From Burkholderiaceae bacterium (lineage in GTDB: Bacteria > Pseudomonadota > Gammaproteobacteria > Burkholderiales > Burkholderiaceae), in NCBI GenBank assembly GCA_947472645.1, contig CANJBQ010000007.1:1-64000 (forward strand): a DNA stretch of 64,000 nucleotides. Reading direction: 5' to 3'. The first letter of the stretch is position 1; every line of letters starts with the position of its first letter. Shown piece after piece: positions 27,152-38,296 of the stretch. The position numbers and the translations under genes are program-made. Under the pieces are notes generated by a model, which searched no databases, was not told the DNA's origin, and worked only from the letters and a program-made list of their open reading frames with translations.

Positions 27152-27682
27152 CTAACTTTTATTATAACGTTCTATCCCTTGCAGAATTTCTTGATGGGCT
27201 GATTCCGGACCTTCCCAGCCTTTAATTTTTACCCACTTGCCTGCCTCAAGATCTTTATAGTGCTCGAAAAAGTGTTTGATTTGATTCAGACGTAAGGGAT
27301 TCATATCTTCTGGTTTTTGCCAGTGGGTATAAATCGATAATATTTTGTCCTCTGGAACCGCTAAGATCTTGGCATCTCCACCAGCTTCATCTTCCATTAA
27401 GAGGATTCCAATCGCCCGACAAGATACGACAACACCCGGGATTAACGGAAAAGGGGTAATGACCAGTACATCCACCGGATCCCCATCGTCGGAGATCGTT
27501 TTTGGCACGTACCCATAATTACAGGGGTAGTGCATGGCTGTACCCATAAAACGATCCACAAAAATGGCACCTGATTCCTTGTCGACTTCGTATTTAATCG
27601 GGTCGGCATTCATAGGGATTTCAATAATCACATTAAAGTGGTTTGGGATATTTTTACCAGGGGTAACGTTGTCTAAGCTCAT
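27152..27682 (-). CDS. ppa: Soluble inorganic pyrophosphatase (family I)
   Basis: This 176-residue protein is a family I cytoplasmic pyrophosphatase. The signature DDGDPVD at residues 65-71 binds the magnesium ions, with NYGYVPKT just before it and [12 protein letters not shown] later. Length fits the bacterial hexameric type (about 175). It hydrolyses PPi released by biosynthesis. It is transcribed away from hppA, which lies across a 210-base intergenic region, so two unrelated pyrophosphatases are divergent neighbours. Confidence 0.97.
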   Translation of the reverse strand: MSLDNVTPGKNIPNHFNVIIEIPMNADPIKYEVDKESGAIFVDRFMGTAMHYPCNYGYVPKTISDDGDPVDVLVITPFPLIPGVVVSCRAIGILLMEDEAGGDAKILAVPEDKILSIYTHWQKPEDMNPLRLNQIKHFFEHYKDLEAGKWVKIKGWEGPESAHQEILQGIERYNKS

Positions 27683-27835
27683 AATTGTTCAATCATCCCA
27701 TTGGGTGTGCAAAGGTAAGTAAAAAAATAGTTATTGAAAGGACCCGAATCATAAAAAAGATATTTTATTCAGTAGCTTAAGTTTAGCATAAGGGTAATTA
27801 CTAATGGGGTTATGGAGTAAGCCAAATGCTTGTCA

Positions 27836-27849
27836 ATGTGAATTCACAT
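27836..27849. promoter_or_regulatory. Perfect 14-base palindrome upstream of hppA
   Basis: ATGTGAATTCACAT at 27836-27849 is its own reverse complement and lies 43 bases before the hppA ATG at 27893. It contains TGTGA and TCACA halves separated by two bases, too close for a CRP site. It is an operator candidate for the divergent ppa/hppA region. Confidence 0.4.
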
Positions 27850-27892
27850 CGCTAAGATGGTTCGGTTCATTATAAAACGGAGATTAAAAGAA

Positions 27893-29947
27893 ATGGCACC
27901 AGTACAAATAGGGATTTATTTTGCAATGCTCTGCGGAGTTATTGCGGTTATTTATGGTTTAGTGACTCGAAGTTGGATTCTTTCTCAAGATGCTGGTAAT
28001 GCTCGTATGCAAGAAATTGCCGGAGCAATTCAACAAGGAGCCTCTGCTTATTTGTCCAGACAATACAACACGATTGCTATCGTCGGTGTTATTTTGGCAA
28101 TTCTGATTGGCGTCTTTTTAGATCTCACTACTGCCCTTGGGTTTGTGGTTGGTGCGGTTCTTTCTGGCGCCTGTGGATTTATTGGTATGAATGTCTCAGT
28201 CAAAGCGAATGTTCGCACAGCTCAAGCGGCGACGGTTGGTATGAATGAAGCGCTCAACGTAGCCTTTAAAGGTGGCGCGATCACTGGTATGTTGGTGGTC
28301 GGACTTGGCATCTTAGGCGTTGGGGGTTTTTATATGTTCCTCGATTCTCAAGGGTCTGGTAAAGAGCTGTCAGTGATTTTGCATCCACTCATTGGCTTAG
28401 CATTTGGTTCATCCTTAATTTCCATCTTTGCCCGTTTAGGCGGCGGTATTTTCACGAAAGGTGCTGACGTTGGAGCAGATTTAGTGGGTAAGGTAGAAGC
28501 AGGAATCCCAGAAGATGATCCACGTAATCCAGCCGTGATTGCCGATAACGTTGGTGATAACGTTGGTGATTGCGCAGGTATGGCCGCAGACTTATTTGAA
28601 ACTTATGCGGTGACATTAATCGCAACGATGGTTTTAGGTGCTCTCAAAATCAGTACGGCTGGTTCAATTGCAGTGACTTATCCATTAGTACTAGGCGGCT
28701 TATCTATTCTGGCATCTATTGTTGGTTGTAGTTTTGTTAAAGCAACGCCTGGCATGAAAAACGTCATGCCAGCTTTATATAAGGGATTGATGATTGCGGG
28801 AGTTTTATCACTGATTGGATTTTATTTTGTAACGAATTGGTTGATTCCTGATGATGTATTGGGTGCAGGTAGTCAGTTGCGTTTATTTGGTTGTACGGTA
28901 ATTGGTCTTGTTTTAACTGCGGCTTTAGTCTGGATTACTGAATATTACACAGGTACCAACTATGCTCCAGTTCAACACGTTGCTGAGGCATCAACAAAAG
29001 GGCACGGTACAAATATCATTGCTGGTTTAGGCATCTCTATGAAATCCACCGCATGGCCTGTTTTATTTGTGTGTGCTGCTATTTATGGTTCATTTGCGTT
29101 AGCAGGTATTTACGGTATTGCGATTGCTGCAACATCGATGTTGTCGATGGCGGGAATCGTTGTAGCCCTCGACGCATATGGCCCGATTACCGATAATGCT
29201 GGCGGTATTGCAGAAATGGCTGAAATGCCAGAGTCAGTAAGAAATATTACTGACCCATTAGACGCCGTTGGCAATACAACAAAAGCGGTGACTAAAGGTT
29301 ATGCGATTGGATCTGCCGGACTTGCCGCCTTAGTATTATTTGCTGACTATACGAATGCGCTGGAAGTGGCTGGTCATAAAGTAAGTTTCGATTTATCGAA
29401 TCACTTAGTCATTATTGGCTTATTTATTGGAGGATTAATTCCTTATTTATTTGGCGCGATGGCTATGGAAGCGGTTGGTAGAAGTGCTGGCGCGGTGGTT
29501 GAAGAAGTTCGTCGTCAGTTCAGAGATATCCCTGGGATTATGGATGGTTCAGGTAAACCTGAATATGGTCGTGCGGTCGATATGTTGACAACGGCGGCTA
29601 TTAAAGAAATGATTGTGCCTTCCTTACTGCCTGTAGTGGTCCCTATTTTAGTCGGCTTATTTTTAGGTGCAGAAGCCTTAGGCGGATTACTGATGGGAAC
29701 GATTGTGACTGGGTTATTTGTCGCGATTTCTATGTGCACTGGCGGCGGTGCTTGGGATAATGCCAAGAAATATATTGAAGATGGTAATCACGGTGGAAAA
29801 GGCTCTGAGGCTCACAAAGCTGCGGTGACTGGTGATACAGTTGGCGATCCTTATAAAGATACCGCTGGACCTGCAGTGAATCCATTGATTAAGATTATTA
29901 ATATCGTGGCACTCCTCATTGTGCCCCTATTACCACTTGTTAAGTGA
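27893..29947 (+). CDS. hppA: K+-independent proton-pumping membrane pyrophosphatase
   Basis: This 684-residue membrane enzyme couples PPi hydrolysis to proton pumping across the inner membrane. About 16 hydrophobic helices are seen. The catalytic segment reads [20 protein letters not shown] then [20 protein letters not shown]. The residue that separates potassium-dependent from independent enzymes is lysine here (K464, [10 protein letters not shown]), indicating the K+-independent class. GGAG ten bases before the ATG supports 27893; the frame to 27857 adds a 12-residue basic tail that is not typical. A strong hairpin terminator follows. It may conserve energy from PPi when respiration is weak. 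Confidence 0.95.
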   Translation: MAPVQIGIYFAMLCGVIAVIYGLVTRSWILSQDAGNARMQEIAGAIQQGASAYLSRQYNTIAIVGVILAILIGVFLDLTTALGFVVGAVLSGACGFIGMNVSVKANVRTAQAATVGMNEALNVAFKGGAITGMLVVGLGILGVGGFYMFLDSQGSGKELSVILHPLIGLAFGSSLISIFARLGGGIFTKGADVGADLVGKVEAGIPEDDPRNPAVIADNVGDNVGDCAGMAADLFETYAVTLIATMVLGALKISTAGSIAVTYPLVLGGLSILASIVGCSFVKATPGMKNVMPALYKGLMIAGVLSLIGFYFVTNWLIPDDVLGAGSQLRLFGCTVIGLVLTAALVWITEYYTGTNYAPVQHVAEASTKGHGTNIIAGLGISMKSTAWPVLFVCAAIYGSFALAGIYGIAIAATSMLSMAGIVVALDAYGPITDNAGGIAEMAEMPESVRNITDPLDAVGNTTKAVTKGYAIGSAGLAALVLFADYTNALEVAGHKVSFDLSNHLVIIGLFIGGLIPYLFGAMAMEAVGRSAGAVVEEVRRQFRDIPGIMDGSGKPEYGRAVDMLTTAAIKEMIVPSLLPVVVPILVGLFLGAEALGGLLMGTIVTGLFVAISMCTGGGAWDNAKKYIEDGNHGGKGSEAHKAAVTGDTVGDPYKDTAGPAVNPLIKIINIVALLIVPLLPLVK

Positions 29948-29962
29948 TCAACGTTACAAAGT

Positions 29963-29991
29963 AAAAAAGCCAAGCTTAGCTTGGCTTTTTT
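29963..29991. terminator. Bidirectional terminator between hppA and trxB
   Basis: AAAAAAGCCAAGC (29963-29975) pairs perfectly with GCTTGGCTTTTTT (29979-29991) across a TTA loop. A-run on one side and T-run on the other make it work in both directions, as fits two convergent genes. Confidence 0.95.
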
Positions 29992-30009
29992 GTTATTGAA
30001 GCGCTTTGT

Positions 30010-30969
<960 letters not shown>

Positions 30970-31062
30970 TTATTATAAGTATTAAATATGATTTAAGTGC
31001 ATTGCATAATTTCCTTTAAAAATCAGCAGTATTTTGATGACGGGGTTTACAATAAGAGCAAT

Positions 31063-33411
31063 ATGGGGCGAAACACTGTTCAACCAAGATCACTACGCGC
31101 TAAAGCTTCCTTTGTAGAGGGCGCTGAGGCCAGCCCTCCTTCCGAAAATGCCGAGCGTTTTCATAAACTCATTACAGAAATAAGATGGTTTCTTTCTCTT
31201 GCGGCTTGCACGGGCCTGCTTTTAGTTTTAGTCACTTACCATCCAACGGATCCTGCTTGGTCCAATAATTCCGGTGGGATAATTAAAAATCTAGGCGGAA
31301 GAGCTGGAGCCTATTTATCAGATTTAATGTTATTTATTTTTGGTGTTTCTGCGTATTGGTGGGTGATTTTATTTGCGCGCCGTGTTTTTGCTGGTTGGCA
31401 AAAAATGACGCATGTCCAACTTTCTCAAGAGTCTGAGCCAAAAGTCCATTTACGGGATTCTTGGTTGGTTCGTTGGTTGGGTTTTTTAATGACATTAAGT
31501 GCCAGTGTTGGACTTGAATCAATTCGTTTGCATTCGTTAAAGATACCGATGCCAAATGTACCCGGCGGTGTACTAGGTGAAGCGATTGGTGATCCTTTAC
31601 AAAATCTACTTGGATTTACTGGCTCTACGTTGTTTTTACTGCTGATCTTTTTTGCTGGATTATCCTTGTTCCTGCATTTTTCATGGATAGGTTTATCCGA
31701 AAAAGTTGGTAGAAATCTTGAGCTTGGCTTCCAGCTGTTAAGAAATAAGCAGTCCTCGGCTGAGGATCGAAAGATTGGTGAAGTTGCTGCTGTCGAGCGT
31801 GAGGAGTTGGTGGAGGAAGAGTTAGAAAAATTTGAAGTTGAGGAGCCGATACAAATCGTTCGACAAGAGCCTGTGATTCTCAAAAGTGAGCGTGTTGAAC
31901 GCGAGAAGCAGCAAATTTTATTTGAAGAGATTCCCGACTCTGAGTTACCCCCTTTATCTTTATTGGACGCGGCACCAGTACTGCTCGAAAATATTTCAGC
32001 GGATACTCTTGAATTTACCTCCCGACTCATTGAGCGCAAGTTAAAAGATTTTGGTGTTGAAGTCAAAGTGATTGCAGCCTATCCTGGACCTGTGATTACT
32101 CGTTATGAGATTGAGCCTGCTCTTGGAGTCAAGGGTAGTCAAATTGTTAACCTCAGTAAAGACCTTAATCGTGCCCTTGGTACTCAAGCCTTAAGAGTGG
32201 TTGAAACAATTCCTGGTAAGACCTATATGGGCTTAGAAGTTCCTAATCCAAAGCGTCAAATGATTAGTCTTTCTGAGATTTTAAGCTCACAGGTTTACAA
32301 CTCCAGCCAGTCGTTATTGACTCTAGCTTTAGGTAAGGATATTTCAGGTCAGCCGATGGTGGCAGATTTAGCCAAAATGCCGCATATGTTAGTAGCTGGT
32401 ACGACTGGGTCAGGTAAGTCGGTGGGTATTAATGCCATGATTTTATCTCTACTGTTTAAAACCAAGCCCGACGAAGTACGATTGATTTTGATTGATCCAA
32501 AAATGCTTGAGATGGCGATGTATGAAGATATTCCGCACTTGCTGACGCCAGTTGTCACTGATATGCGCCAAGCATCGAATGCGCTTCAATGGGCTGTTAA
32601 AGAGATGGATCGTCGTTACAAGTTAATGAGTAAATTTGGTGTTAGAAACTTAGCAGGATTCAATAAGAAAATTGCCGAAGCTGAAGAGGCGGGAACGCAC
32701 TTATTTAATCCATTTAGTTTGACACCAGAAGATCCCGAGCCACTCTATAAGGCACCAACGATTGTGATTGTGATTGATGAGTTGGCTGATTTAATGATGG
32801 TTGTTGGTAAAAAATTAGAAGAGCTCATTGCACGGATTGCGCAAAAAGCTAGAGCTGCAGGTATTCATTTGATATTGGCTACGCAAAGGCCAAGTGTGGA
32901 TGTGATAACAGGACTCATTAAAGCGAATATACCATCCCGGTTATCGTTTCAGGTGAGTAGTCGGATTGATAGTCGCACGATTCTAGATCAGCAGGGTGCC
33001 GAAACTCTATTGGGTATGGGTGATATGTTGTATATGCCACCAGGCACAGGGTTACCAGTTCGAGCACATGGAGCGTTTGTTTCTGATGACGAAGTACAGC
33101 GTGTTGTTAATTGGTTAAAAGAGAGAAGTTCTCCGAACTATATTGATGAAATTCTTGAGACTCCTTCGGATAACGCTGATGGGGGTTTAGGAGAGGACGC
33201 TGGTGGTGAATCAGATCCTTTATACGATCAAGCGGTAGCGATTGTTCTTGAAAATAAACGCGCCTCGATTTCTTTAGTACAGAGGCACTTACGAATTGGT
33301 TATAACCGTGCGGCTCGTTTATTAGAGGACATGGAAAAAGCCGGCCTAGTCTCCAAGATGTCTAGTTCTGGTAGTCGAGAGATTCTCACTTCATCCTCAG
33401 CAACGCGTTAA
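31063..33411 (+). CDS. ftsK: FtsK DNA translocase
   Basis: This translocase of about 782 residues moves chromosomal DNA during division. It has an N-terminal membrane domain with four hydrophobic helices (about residues 40-210), an acidic linker, then the motor with Walker [12 protein letters not shown] near residue 447 and Walker [13 protein letters not shown]. The C-terminal gamma winged-helix ([15 protein letters not shown] to GSREIL) recognises KOPS sequences. The linker is short compared with E. coli FtsK (1329 residues), which is normal for beta-proteobacteria. The frame opens at 30997, but [10 protein letters not shown] at 31063 is preferred; the ribosome site (AAGAG) is weak. It is followed by lolA after eight bases. 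Confidence 0.96.
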   Translation: MGRNTVQPRSLRAKASFVEGAEASPPSENAERFHKLITEIRWFLSLAACTGLLLVLVTYHPTDPAWSNNSGGIIKNLGGRAGAYLSDLMLFIFGVSAYWWVILFARRVFAGWQKMTHVQLSQESEPKVHLRDSWLVRWLGFLMTLSASVGLESIRLHSLKIPMPNVPGGVLGEAIGDPLQNLLGFTGSTLFLLLIFFAGLSLFLHFSWIGLSEKVGRNLELGFQLLRNKQSSAEDRKIGEVAAVEREELVEEELEKFEVEEPIQIVRQEPVILKSERVEREKQQILFEEIPDSELPPLSLLDAAPVLLENISADTLEFTSRLIERKLKDFGVEVKVIAAYPGPVITRYEIEPALGVKGSQIVNLSKDLNRALGTQALRVVETIPGKTYMGLEVPNPKRQMISLSEILSSQVYNSSQSLLTLALGKDISGQPMVADLAKMPHMLVAGTTGSGKSVGINAMILSLLFKTKPDEVRLILIDPKMLEMAMYEDIPHLLTPVVTDMRQASNALQWAVKEMDRRYKLMSKFGVRNLAGFNKKIAEAEEAGTHLFNPFSLTPEDPEPLYKAPTIVIVIDELADLMMVVGKKLEELIARIAQKARAAGIHLILATQRPSVDVITGLIKANIPSRLSFQVSSRIDSRTILDQQGAETLLGMGDMLYMPPGTGLPVRAHGAFVSDDEVQRVVNWLKERSSPNYIDEILETPSDNADGGLGEDAGGESDPLYDQAVAIVLENKRASISLVQRHLRIGYNRAARLLEDMEKAGLVSKMSSSGSREILTSSSATR

Positions 33412-33419
33412 AAAAATCA

Positions 33420-34082
33420 ATGAATATGTTAAATAAGATTTATCAGTGGGCCATATTTTTGGTGCTGATGAGTAATCACGCAAGCGTATTTGCATCTGAC
33501 GCCGTTGAGCAATTAAAAATATTTTCCAAATTTGCCAAAAACGCTTCTGGAGATTTTGTGCAACAACAAGTCATTATGAACAGTGAAGGAAAGCCTAGAT
33601 TGTTAAAAGAACTTTCCGGGCATTTTTTATTTTCACGGCCTGGTAAGTTTATGTGGGAAGTAGAACAGCCCTATCAACAAAAAATGGTTGCCGATGGTAA
33701 ACAATTGGCCATGTACGATAAGGATCTCAATCAAGTGACTTACCGGCCAGCGACACAGGCACTAGCAACAACCCCAGCCGCGATTTTATTCGGTGATACA
33801 GCAGTGGATGTATATTTTGATATCACACTCGCAGGAAAAAAGGGTGACTTAACTTGGTTAGAGTTGACGCCGAAAGTCAATAAGTCTGGCGCAAGTGATA
33901 TTCCCTATAGTAAGATTGGAATAGGCATGATGAATAATCTGCCACAGGCCATGGAATTAAGAGATAATTTTGGTAATGTGGTTTTGCTAACCTTAAGCCA
34001 TATAAAAACGAATATTCCAATATCTTCTTCTGAGTTTATCTTTAAACCACCGCCTGGCACCGATATTGTCAAACTCCCTTAA
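33420..34082 (+). CDS. lolA: Outer-membrane lipoprotein chaperone
   Basis: This 220-residue periplasmic protein carries lipoproteins from the LolCDE complex to LolB at the outer membrane. A signal peptide ends around VFASDA. Family features are SGDFVQQQV, the GHFLFSRPGKFMWEV strand and the Y-x-Q-x-MVADGK-x-L-x-MYDKDLNQV segment. Length is typical (about 200-220). It is co-directional with ftsK, eight bases downstream, and 21 bases upstream of serS. The rarA gene often found between lolA and serS in relatives is missing. Confidence 0.95.
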   Translation: MNMLNKIYQWAIFLVLMSNHASVFASDAVEQLKIFSKFAKNASGDFVQQQVIMNSEGKPRLLKELSGHFLFSRPGKFMWEVEQPYQQKMVADGKQLAMYDKDLNQVTYRPATQALATTPAAILFGDTAVDVYFDITLAGKKGDLTWLELTPKVNKSGASDIPYSKIGIGMMNNLPQAMELRDNFGNVVLLTLSHIKTNIPISSSEFIFKPPPGTDIVKLP

Positions 34083-34103
34083 TTACTTCCGCATGATTGA
34101 ACT

Positions 34104-35426
34104 ATGATTGATCCTCAATTACTCCGCAAAGATGTCACTTTAGTCGCGCAAAAATTAGCGACCCGTCGATTTCATTTAGACGTCGATTTATATACTCAGT
34201 TAGAGGCTAGGCGTAAGACATTACAAGCCAGCGCTGAAGATTTGCAGGCAAAGCGCAATCAATTTGCCAAACAAATTGGGATGAAAAAAGCCAAAGGTGA
34301 TGATGCCTCTGTTGAGATGTCTCAATCGATAGAGTGCAATGAGTCACTCTTACTCGCTACTGCTCAGTTAGAGCAGTTACAAAAAGAGATCGCTGATTTT
34401 TTAATGAACATACCCAACTTACCTCATGACTCTGTTCCAGTTGGGGTCGATGAAACAGGAAATGTGGAGATATTGAAATGGGGGAATCCTACGCAGTTTA
34501 ATTTCCCGATCAAGGATCATGTTGATTTAGGGGCGATGCACGGACTGGATTTTGAGTCTGCTGCCAAAATTACTGGATCTCGGTTTGTGGTGCTCAAGGG
34601 TGCTCTGGCAAAGTTACACCGCGCCTTAGCACAATACATGTTGGATCTTCATACGGAGCAACATGGTTATCAAGAGATCAATGTGCCGTTCATGGTCAAT
34701 GCGGCCAGTATGCGAGGAACTGGTCAGCTACCCAAATTTGAAGAAGATTTATTTAAAGTCCCTCGCAAAATGTCGGAGTCAGCTTCCCCTGATCAAGAAG
34801 GGGCTGTGACTGAAAATTTTTATTTGATACCGACTGCCGAAGTGCCTGTTACGAATTTGGCGCGTGATGTCATATTGAATGCTCAAGAATTACCGATCAA
34901 GTATGTCTCCCACACACCGTGCTTTCGTTCAGAGGCAGGGGCATATGGTCGAGATGTACGTGGCATGATTCGTCAACACCAATTTGAAAAAGTTGAGCTG
35001 GTCCAGTTTGTGAAGCCTGATCAATCTTTAGAGGCGCTGGAGCAATTAACCTTGAATGCTCAGGCAGTCCTTGAAGGACTTGGTATTCCATATCGTAAGG
35101 TGTTGTTATGTACCGGTGATATGGGGTTTGGCAGTGCTAAAACATATGATTTGGAAGCGTGGATTCCATCACAAAATACCTACCGTGAGATTAGTTCGTG
35201 CTCTACGATGTGGGATTTTCAGGCGCGTCGAATGCAGGCACGCATGAAAGAGGGGCAGAATAAGCCAGAGTTGATTCACACATTAAATGGTTCTGGCCTT
35301 GCCATTGGTCGGTGTTTAGTCGCCTTGATTGAAAACAATCAGCAAGCTGATGGCAGTATTCATATTCCGGAGCCACTCAGAAAATACATGAGTGGCTTAG
35401 AACAGTTAAAACCAAATACGCGTTAA
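34104..35426 (+). CDS. serS: Seryl-tRNA synthetase
   Basis: This 440-residue class II aminoacyl-tRNA synthetase charges tRNA-Ser. Residues 30-100 form the tRNA-binding antiparallel coiled coil. Class II motif 2 is [26 protein letters not shown] and motif 3 is [18 protein letters not shown]. Length fits the bacterial family (about 430). An ATP-site [15 protein letters not shown] is also present. The stop codon lies inside a hairpin that probably ends the transcript. No T-box or attenuator was seen in the 21-base leader, so it is expected to be read from the ftsK/lolA transcript. Confidence 0.97.
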   Translation: MIDPQLLRKDVTLVAQKLATRRFHLDVDLYTQLEARRKTLQASAEDLQAKRNQFAKQIGMKKAKGDDASVEMSQSIECNESLLLATAQLEQLQKEIADFLMNIPNLPHDSVPVGVDETGNVEILKWGNPTQFNFPIKDHVDLGAMHGLDFESAAKITGSRFVVLKGALAKLHRALAQYMLDLHTEQHGYQEINVPFMVNAASMRGTGQLPKFEEDLFKVPRKMSESASPDQEGAVTENFYLIPTAEVPVTNLARDVILNAQELPIKYVSHTPCFRSEAGAYGRDVRGMIRQHQFEKVELVQFVKPDQSLEALEQLTLNAQAVLEGLGIPYRKVLLCTGDMGFGSAKTYDLEAWIPSQNTYREISSCSTMWDFQARRMQARMKEGQNKPELIHTLNGSGLAIGRCLVALIENNQQADGSIHIPEPLRKYMSGLEQLKPNTR

Positions 35427-35439
35427 AAACGCGTTATGT
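35418..35439 (+). terminator. Probable serS terminator
   Basis: ACGCGTT (35418-35424) pairs with AACGCGT (35428-35434) across AAA; the following bases are TATGTTTTT. The stem contains the serS stop codon. The T-run is interrupted, so termination is probable rather than certain. Confidence 0.6.
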
Positions 35440-35441
35440 TT

Positions 35442-36641
35442 TTAGTTCGGTTTATGATTTTTAATCAATTCTACTTCCCAAGGAATGATGACTTTATTAA
35501 GGATCACAGGATCAGTCCAACCTTTTATTTCACGTCCTAAGTGACCACCTACAGGGTTAATCCAAGAGTAGTTTGGTTTTGTTCCTGATCGCGCTAAGAG
35601 CTCTAAATCGGCAATCGGGACTTGGGTATCTTTAGTTCCTCCAACAATGAGCATCGGCGCTGAAGGTTTATCGAGTATGCCCATGGTTTTTAGCGACATC
35701 GGTGGCATGATGCGCGCTAGGTCATCCACATTGTTTGCCCCTTCAAAAACATTAATAAATGCAGGGGCTAGATCGAAGAGATATTCGCGATTACCCATCG
35801 TGTTTTTTACCAAAAACTCAGGCGAAAAAAACTCGTGGATTGGTGGTGATTGTGAAACTGATCCAATGATGCGATCTTTTTCGGTAAAGGCTAGTTTAGC
35901 TGCCCAGTAACCACCAAAGCTCACCCCGGAAACAACAATTCTAAAGGTATCGACTTCTGGCATCTTGTAGACATAGTCGAGCACCGCACTGAACATCTTG
36001 TCAGCGGTAGTACTAACTTTGATTGGAGCTTGTCCAGTTCCTGGGCCATCCACCGCGATGAAACCGATACCGTGTTCTAAAATAGGAGCGTAACCTTCCG
36101 CTACAGTTTCTTTTCTGCTATCAAGGCCGCTAATCGCTAAAACCATCGGTACCTTACCTTGAGCATTGCTAGGTAGTCTGACATACGCAGTGATGGTTTG
36201 ATTGCCAAACGGAATCTTCACAACTTTCAGTTCTGGCGACATGGTTTTGGCATACATGGAGTAAGCTTCGATGGCACGATCATAAGCTTCTTGCTTCCCT
36301 TTGGAGTTAGGCACTGGCCACTGTGCCATGTAATATAGTCGCCAAGCTTTTTTAAAGGCAATACCAGCATCTTTCGGGTTCGACGCTTTTTTACCTTCCG
36401 CTATATATTTTTGTGCAACAGTTCCCCAGCCTTTTGCCCAGTCATCACGTTCGCGAGTAGTAATTAAAGATAATGCTGCTTTAGCATCCTCAGAGGCAAT
36501 ACCTCCCATTGGGTAAGCGCCTTTGTCAGCTCGGAATTGTGATTCAGATTTGAGTTCTTCTAGATTTCTTTCGGGTACTTGAGCGATGGAAAGTTGTATT
36601 GAAAAAATGGCTATTACGATTGTGAAAATAAACTTTTGCAT
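35442..36641 (-). CDS. Secreted FrsA/DUF1100-like alpha/beta hydrolase
   Basis: This 399-residue protein has a signal peptide (MQKFIFTIVIAIFSIQLSIAQ) and a helical N-terminal domain followed by an alpha/beta hydrolase core. The triad is readable as S241 (VSGVSFGGYW), D338 (GGTKDTQVP) and H367 (VGGHLGRE). The arrangement, a helical cap of about 130 residues before the fold and the DGPGTGQAP loop, matches the FrsA/DUF1100 and 2,6-dihydroxypseudooxynicotine-hydrolase branch, enzymes that cut C-C or ester bonds. FrsA itself is cytoplasmic, so the signal peptide stands out. Neighbouring genes are unrelated housekeeping on one side and a zinc-ribbon protein on the other. Substrate unknown. Confidence 0.85.
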   Translation of the reverse strand: MQKFIFTIVIAIFSIQLSIAQVPERNLEELKSESQFRADKGAYPMGGIASEDAKAALSLITTRERDDWAKGWGTVAQKYIAEGKKASNPKDAGIAFKKAWRLYYMAQWPVPNSKGKQEAYDRAIEAYSMYAKTMSPELKVVKIPFGNQTITAYVRLPSNAQGKVPMVLAISGLDSRKETVAEGYAPILEHGIGFIAVDGPGTGQAPIKVSTTADKMFSAVLDYVYKMPEVDTFRIVVSGVSFGGYWAAKLAFTEKDRIIGSVSQSPPIHEFFSPEFLVKNTMGNREYLFDLAPAFINVFEGANNVDDLARIMPPMSLKTMGILDKPSAPMLIVGGTKDTQVPIADLELLARSGTKPNYSWINPVGGHLGREIKGWTDPVILNKVIIPWEVELIKNHKPN

Positions 36642-36966
36642 GTAATGTCTCCGAATTGATATTTTTAGGTATTAAAACATGATTTGATATGAGTCGACAT
36701 AATATTCCTTTGGTTTATTTATTTTTTTAATAACCATTATTAAAAAAATTTCTTATTAGGAGTAAGTAATGTAGGTTTAATATGAGATATAGTCCTGAAG
36801 TTGCTGAAAAGTAACAAAAAACATATTTTGGGTAACTATACATTGCACAGATGAGAATTATGTACTATTATAAAAAAAATCTTATCGTGATTGTAATTTT
36901 AATAAATACCCTTTTGTTTTATTTGATAAAAGTAAATTTGTCAAAACTAATAGGTAAACGTGAAAC
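36642..36966. other. AT-rich gap with a perfect AT-only palindrome
   Basis: This 325-base stretch is very AT-rich. At 36722-36748 it holds a perfect inverted repeat, TTTTTTTAATAA and its complement around CCA. It may carry the promoter of the leftward hydrolase. A possible 51-codon frame starts within it at 36851. I see no tRNA, riboswitch or other recognisable element. Confidence 0.6.
36722..36748. repeat. 12-base AT-only inverted repeat
   Basis: Arms 36722-36733 and 36737-36748 are exact reverse complements; the loop is CCA. With only A and T in the arms, the hairpin is weak; it could be an operator or a curved promoter element. Confidence 0.6.
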
Positions 36967-37006
36967 ATGCAAACAAAAGTCTGTAGAAATTGTTTACAAG
37001 TACTGA
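36851..37006 (+). CDS. Possible 51-residue membrane peptide
   Basis: An ATG at 36851 opens 51 codons ending TGA at 37004-37006. The peptide starts MRIMYYYKKN and contains one hydrophobic segment (LIVIVILINTLLFYLI). No ribosome site is seen, the DNA is AT-rich (which favours hydrophobic chance frames), and it overlaps the zinc-ribbon gene by 40 bases in another frame. It is listed as possible only. Confidence 0.2.
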   Translation: MRIMYYYKKNLIVIVILINTLLFYLIKVNLSKLIGKRETCKQKSVEIVYKY

Positions 37007-37257
37007 ATGCGGAGCGTCGAGAGCGAGGGTTAACCACCTGCGCTGATTGTTCCAAAGCTATTGCCGCAGCTCAGCAGAAACGTCGAGAACTGGATAGTCC
37101 AGTTCAAACAACTCCACCATCACCTTTGCAAGCCGCCTTAAAAAGTGATTTGCAAAAACAAGCAGAAGCAGAAGCCCAACAAAAAGAATTGCTTGTTAAA
37201 CAAAAAAACGTCGATATTTTTTACAATGAGTTTCAAAAAGTAAAAAACTCACATTAA
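36967..37257 (+). CDS. Small zinc-ribbon-like protein
   Basis: This 96-residue protein has two CxxC pairs, C6/C9 and C25/C28, spaced like a treble-clef or zinc-ribbon knuckle (VCRNCLQVLNAERRERG then TTCADC). The rest is a glutamine/alanine/lysine-rich helical tail with coiled-coil character. I do not recognise a named family. It would be cytoplasmic and may bind nucleic acid or a protein partner. It stands alone between a secreted hydrolase and a Bug receptor, both on the other strand. The start has GTGAAAC before it, a weak ribosome site. Confidence 0.65.
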   Translation: MQTKVCRNCLQVLNAERRERGLTTCADCSKAIAAAQQKRRELDSPVQTTPPSPLQAALKSDLQKQAEAEAQQKELLVKQKNVDIFYNEFQKVKNSH

Positions 37258-37278
37258 TTTCTGTTCATTTTAGACGAG

Positions 37279-38262
37279 TTACTCTGATTTAATATTGAGC
37301 TCTTTTACGAGCTTAGAATATTTATCTAATTCCGATTTAATAAAGATCCCGAATGCCTCGGGTGTCGCTGGTCCTGAAGTTTGTAGCCCTTGAGAGTCTA
37401 GTGTACTTTTTATATTGGGATCAATCATTGCGGCTTTAACGGCTTTATCAATCCGAGTTACCATTTCTGGCGGCATCCCTTTTGGCCCCATGATGGAGTA
37501 CCAGTTCGTGACATCAAATCCAGGAATACCTACTTCTAAAAATGTAGGTACATTCGGTAATTGAGGTAAGCGTTTCGGCGTAGACACTGCGAGCGCTCGT
37601 AATTTACCACCCTTAATTTGTTCCAGTAAAGGGGGCAAGGTATCAAAATTCATGGTGATTTGACCAGCGAGAAGATCAATAATGGCTTGGCCGCTACCCT
37701 TGTAGGGCACATGATTAATTTCTATACCTTCAATTTTTCCAAATAAAGCACCCGCAAGATGTTGGGTACTTCCAATCCCTGAGGAGCCATAGGTGAGTTG
37801 CCCAGGTTTAGCTTTTGCGATTGTCACGAGCTCACTTACATTATTGGCGGGCGTTGCAAGATTTATGGCTAGCACATTGGGCACATATCCTAGGTAGGTG
37901 ATGGGGGAAAAATCAGTTGCCGCGTTGTAGGGAACTTTAGGTAATACAAATGGGGCAATCGCATTCGAGTTGGAATGTCCCATTAGAAGTGTGTAACCAT
38001 CTGGGGAAGATTTTGCGACAAAATCGGCGGCAATCGTGCCAGCCGCACCGGAACGGTTTTCAATAATGACAGGTTGCCCTAGAATCTCGCCTACTTTGGG
38101 ACCAATCGCACGAGCGACAATATCTGTTCCCCCGCCTGGGGCAAAGCCAACAATAAGGCGGATGGGTTTAGTGGGGTAGGATTGAGCCTGAGTCCAAAAG
38201 GATAAACAGAGACCATTGCAAAGAAGTACAAAAAACACCAAAGTATTTCTGATTCTCATCAT
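37279..38262 (-). CDS. Bug/TctC-family periplasmic receptor
   Basis: This 327-residue periplasmic binding protein has a signal peptide ending near TQA, then [28 protein letters not shown]. Other family landmarks are [59 protein letters not shown] and [10 protein letters not shown]. Bug proteins bind carboxylates or related small acids. No TctAB membrane pair is in the window. It follows the YdiJ-like dehydrogenase gene on the same strand after 34 bases, which suggests that its ligand is the substrate or precursor of that enzyme. The exact acid is unknown. Confidence 0.95.
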   Translation of the reverse strand: MMRIRNTLVFFVLLCNGLCLSFWTQAQSYPTKPIRLIVGFAPGGGTDIVARAIGPKVGEILGQPVIIENRSGAAGTIAADFVAKSSPDGYTLLMGHSNSNAIAPFVLPKVPYNAATDFSPITYLGYVPNVLAINLATPANNVSELVTIAKAKPGQLTYGSSGIGSTQHLAGALFGKIEGIEINHVPYKGSGQAIIDLLAGQITMNFDTLPPLLEQIKGGKLRALAVSTPKRLPQLPNVPTFLEVGIPGFDVTNWYSIMGPKGMPPEMVTRIDKAVKAAMIDPNIKSTLDSQGLQTSGPATPEAFGIFIKSELDKYSKLVKELNIKSE

Positions 38263-38296
38263 GTCTCCCTATTTTTTTAATTAGTTTTAATTCATT

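Noticed and set aside
27836..27849. CRP-type site at the TGTGA/TCACA palindrome
   Set aside because: The half sites are two bases apart, not six, so a CRP/FNR site is not supported; kept only as an unassigned palindrome.
31425..32066. 213-codon reverse frame within ftsK
   Set aside because: It is antisense to the ftsK linker and motor, is serine/asparagine-rich from reverse-complement codons, and shows no family motif.
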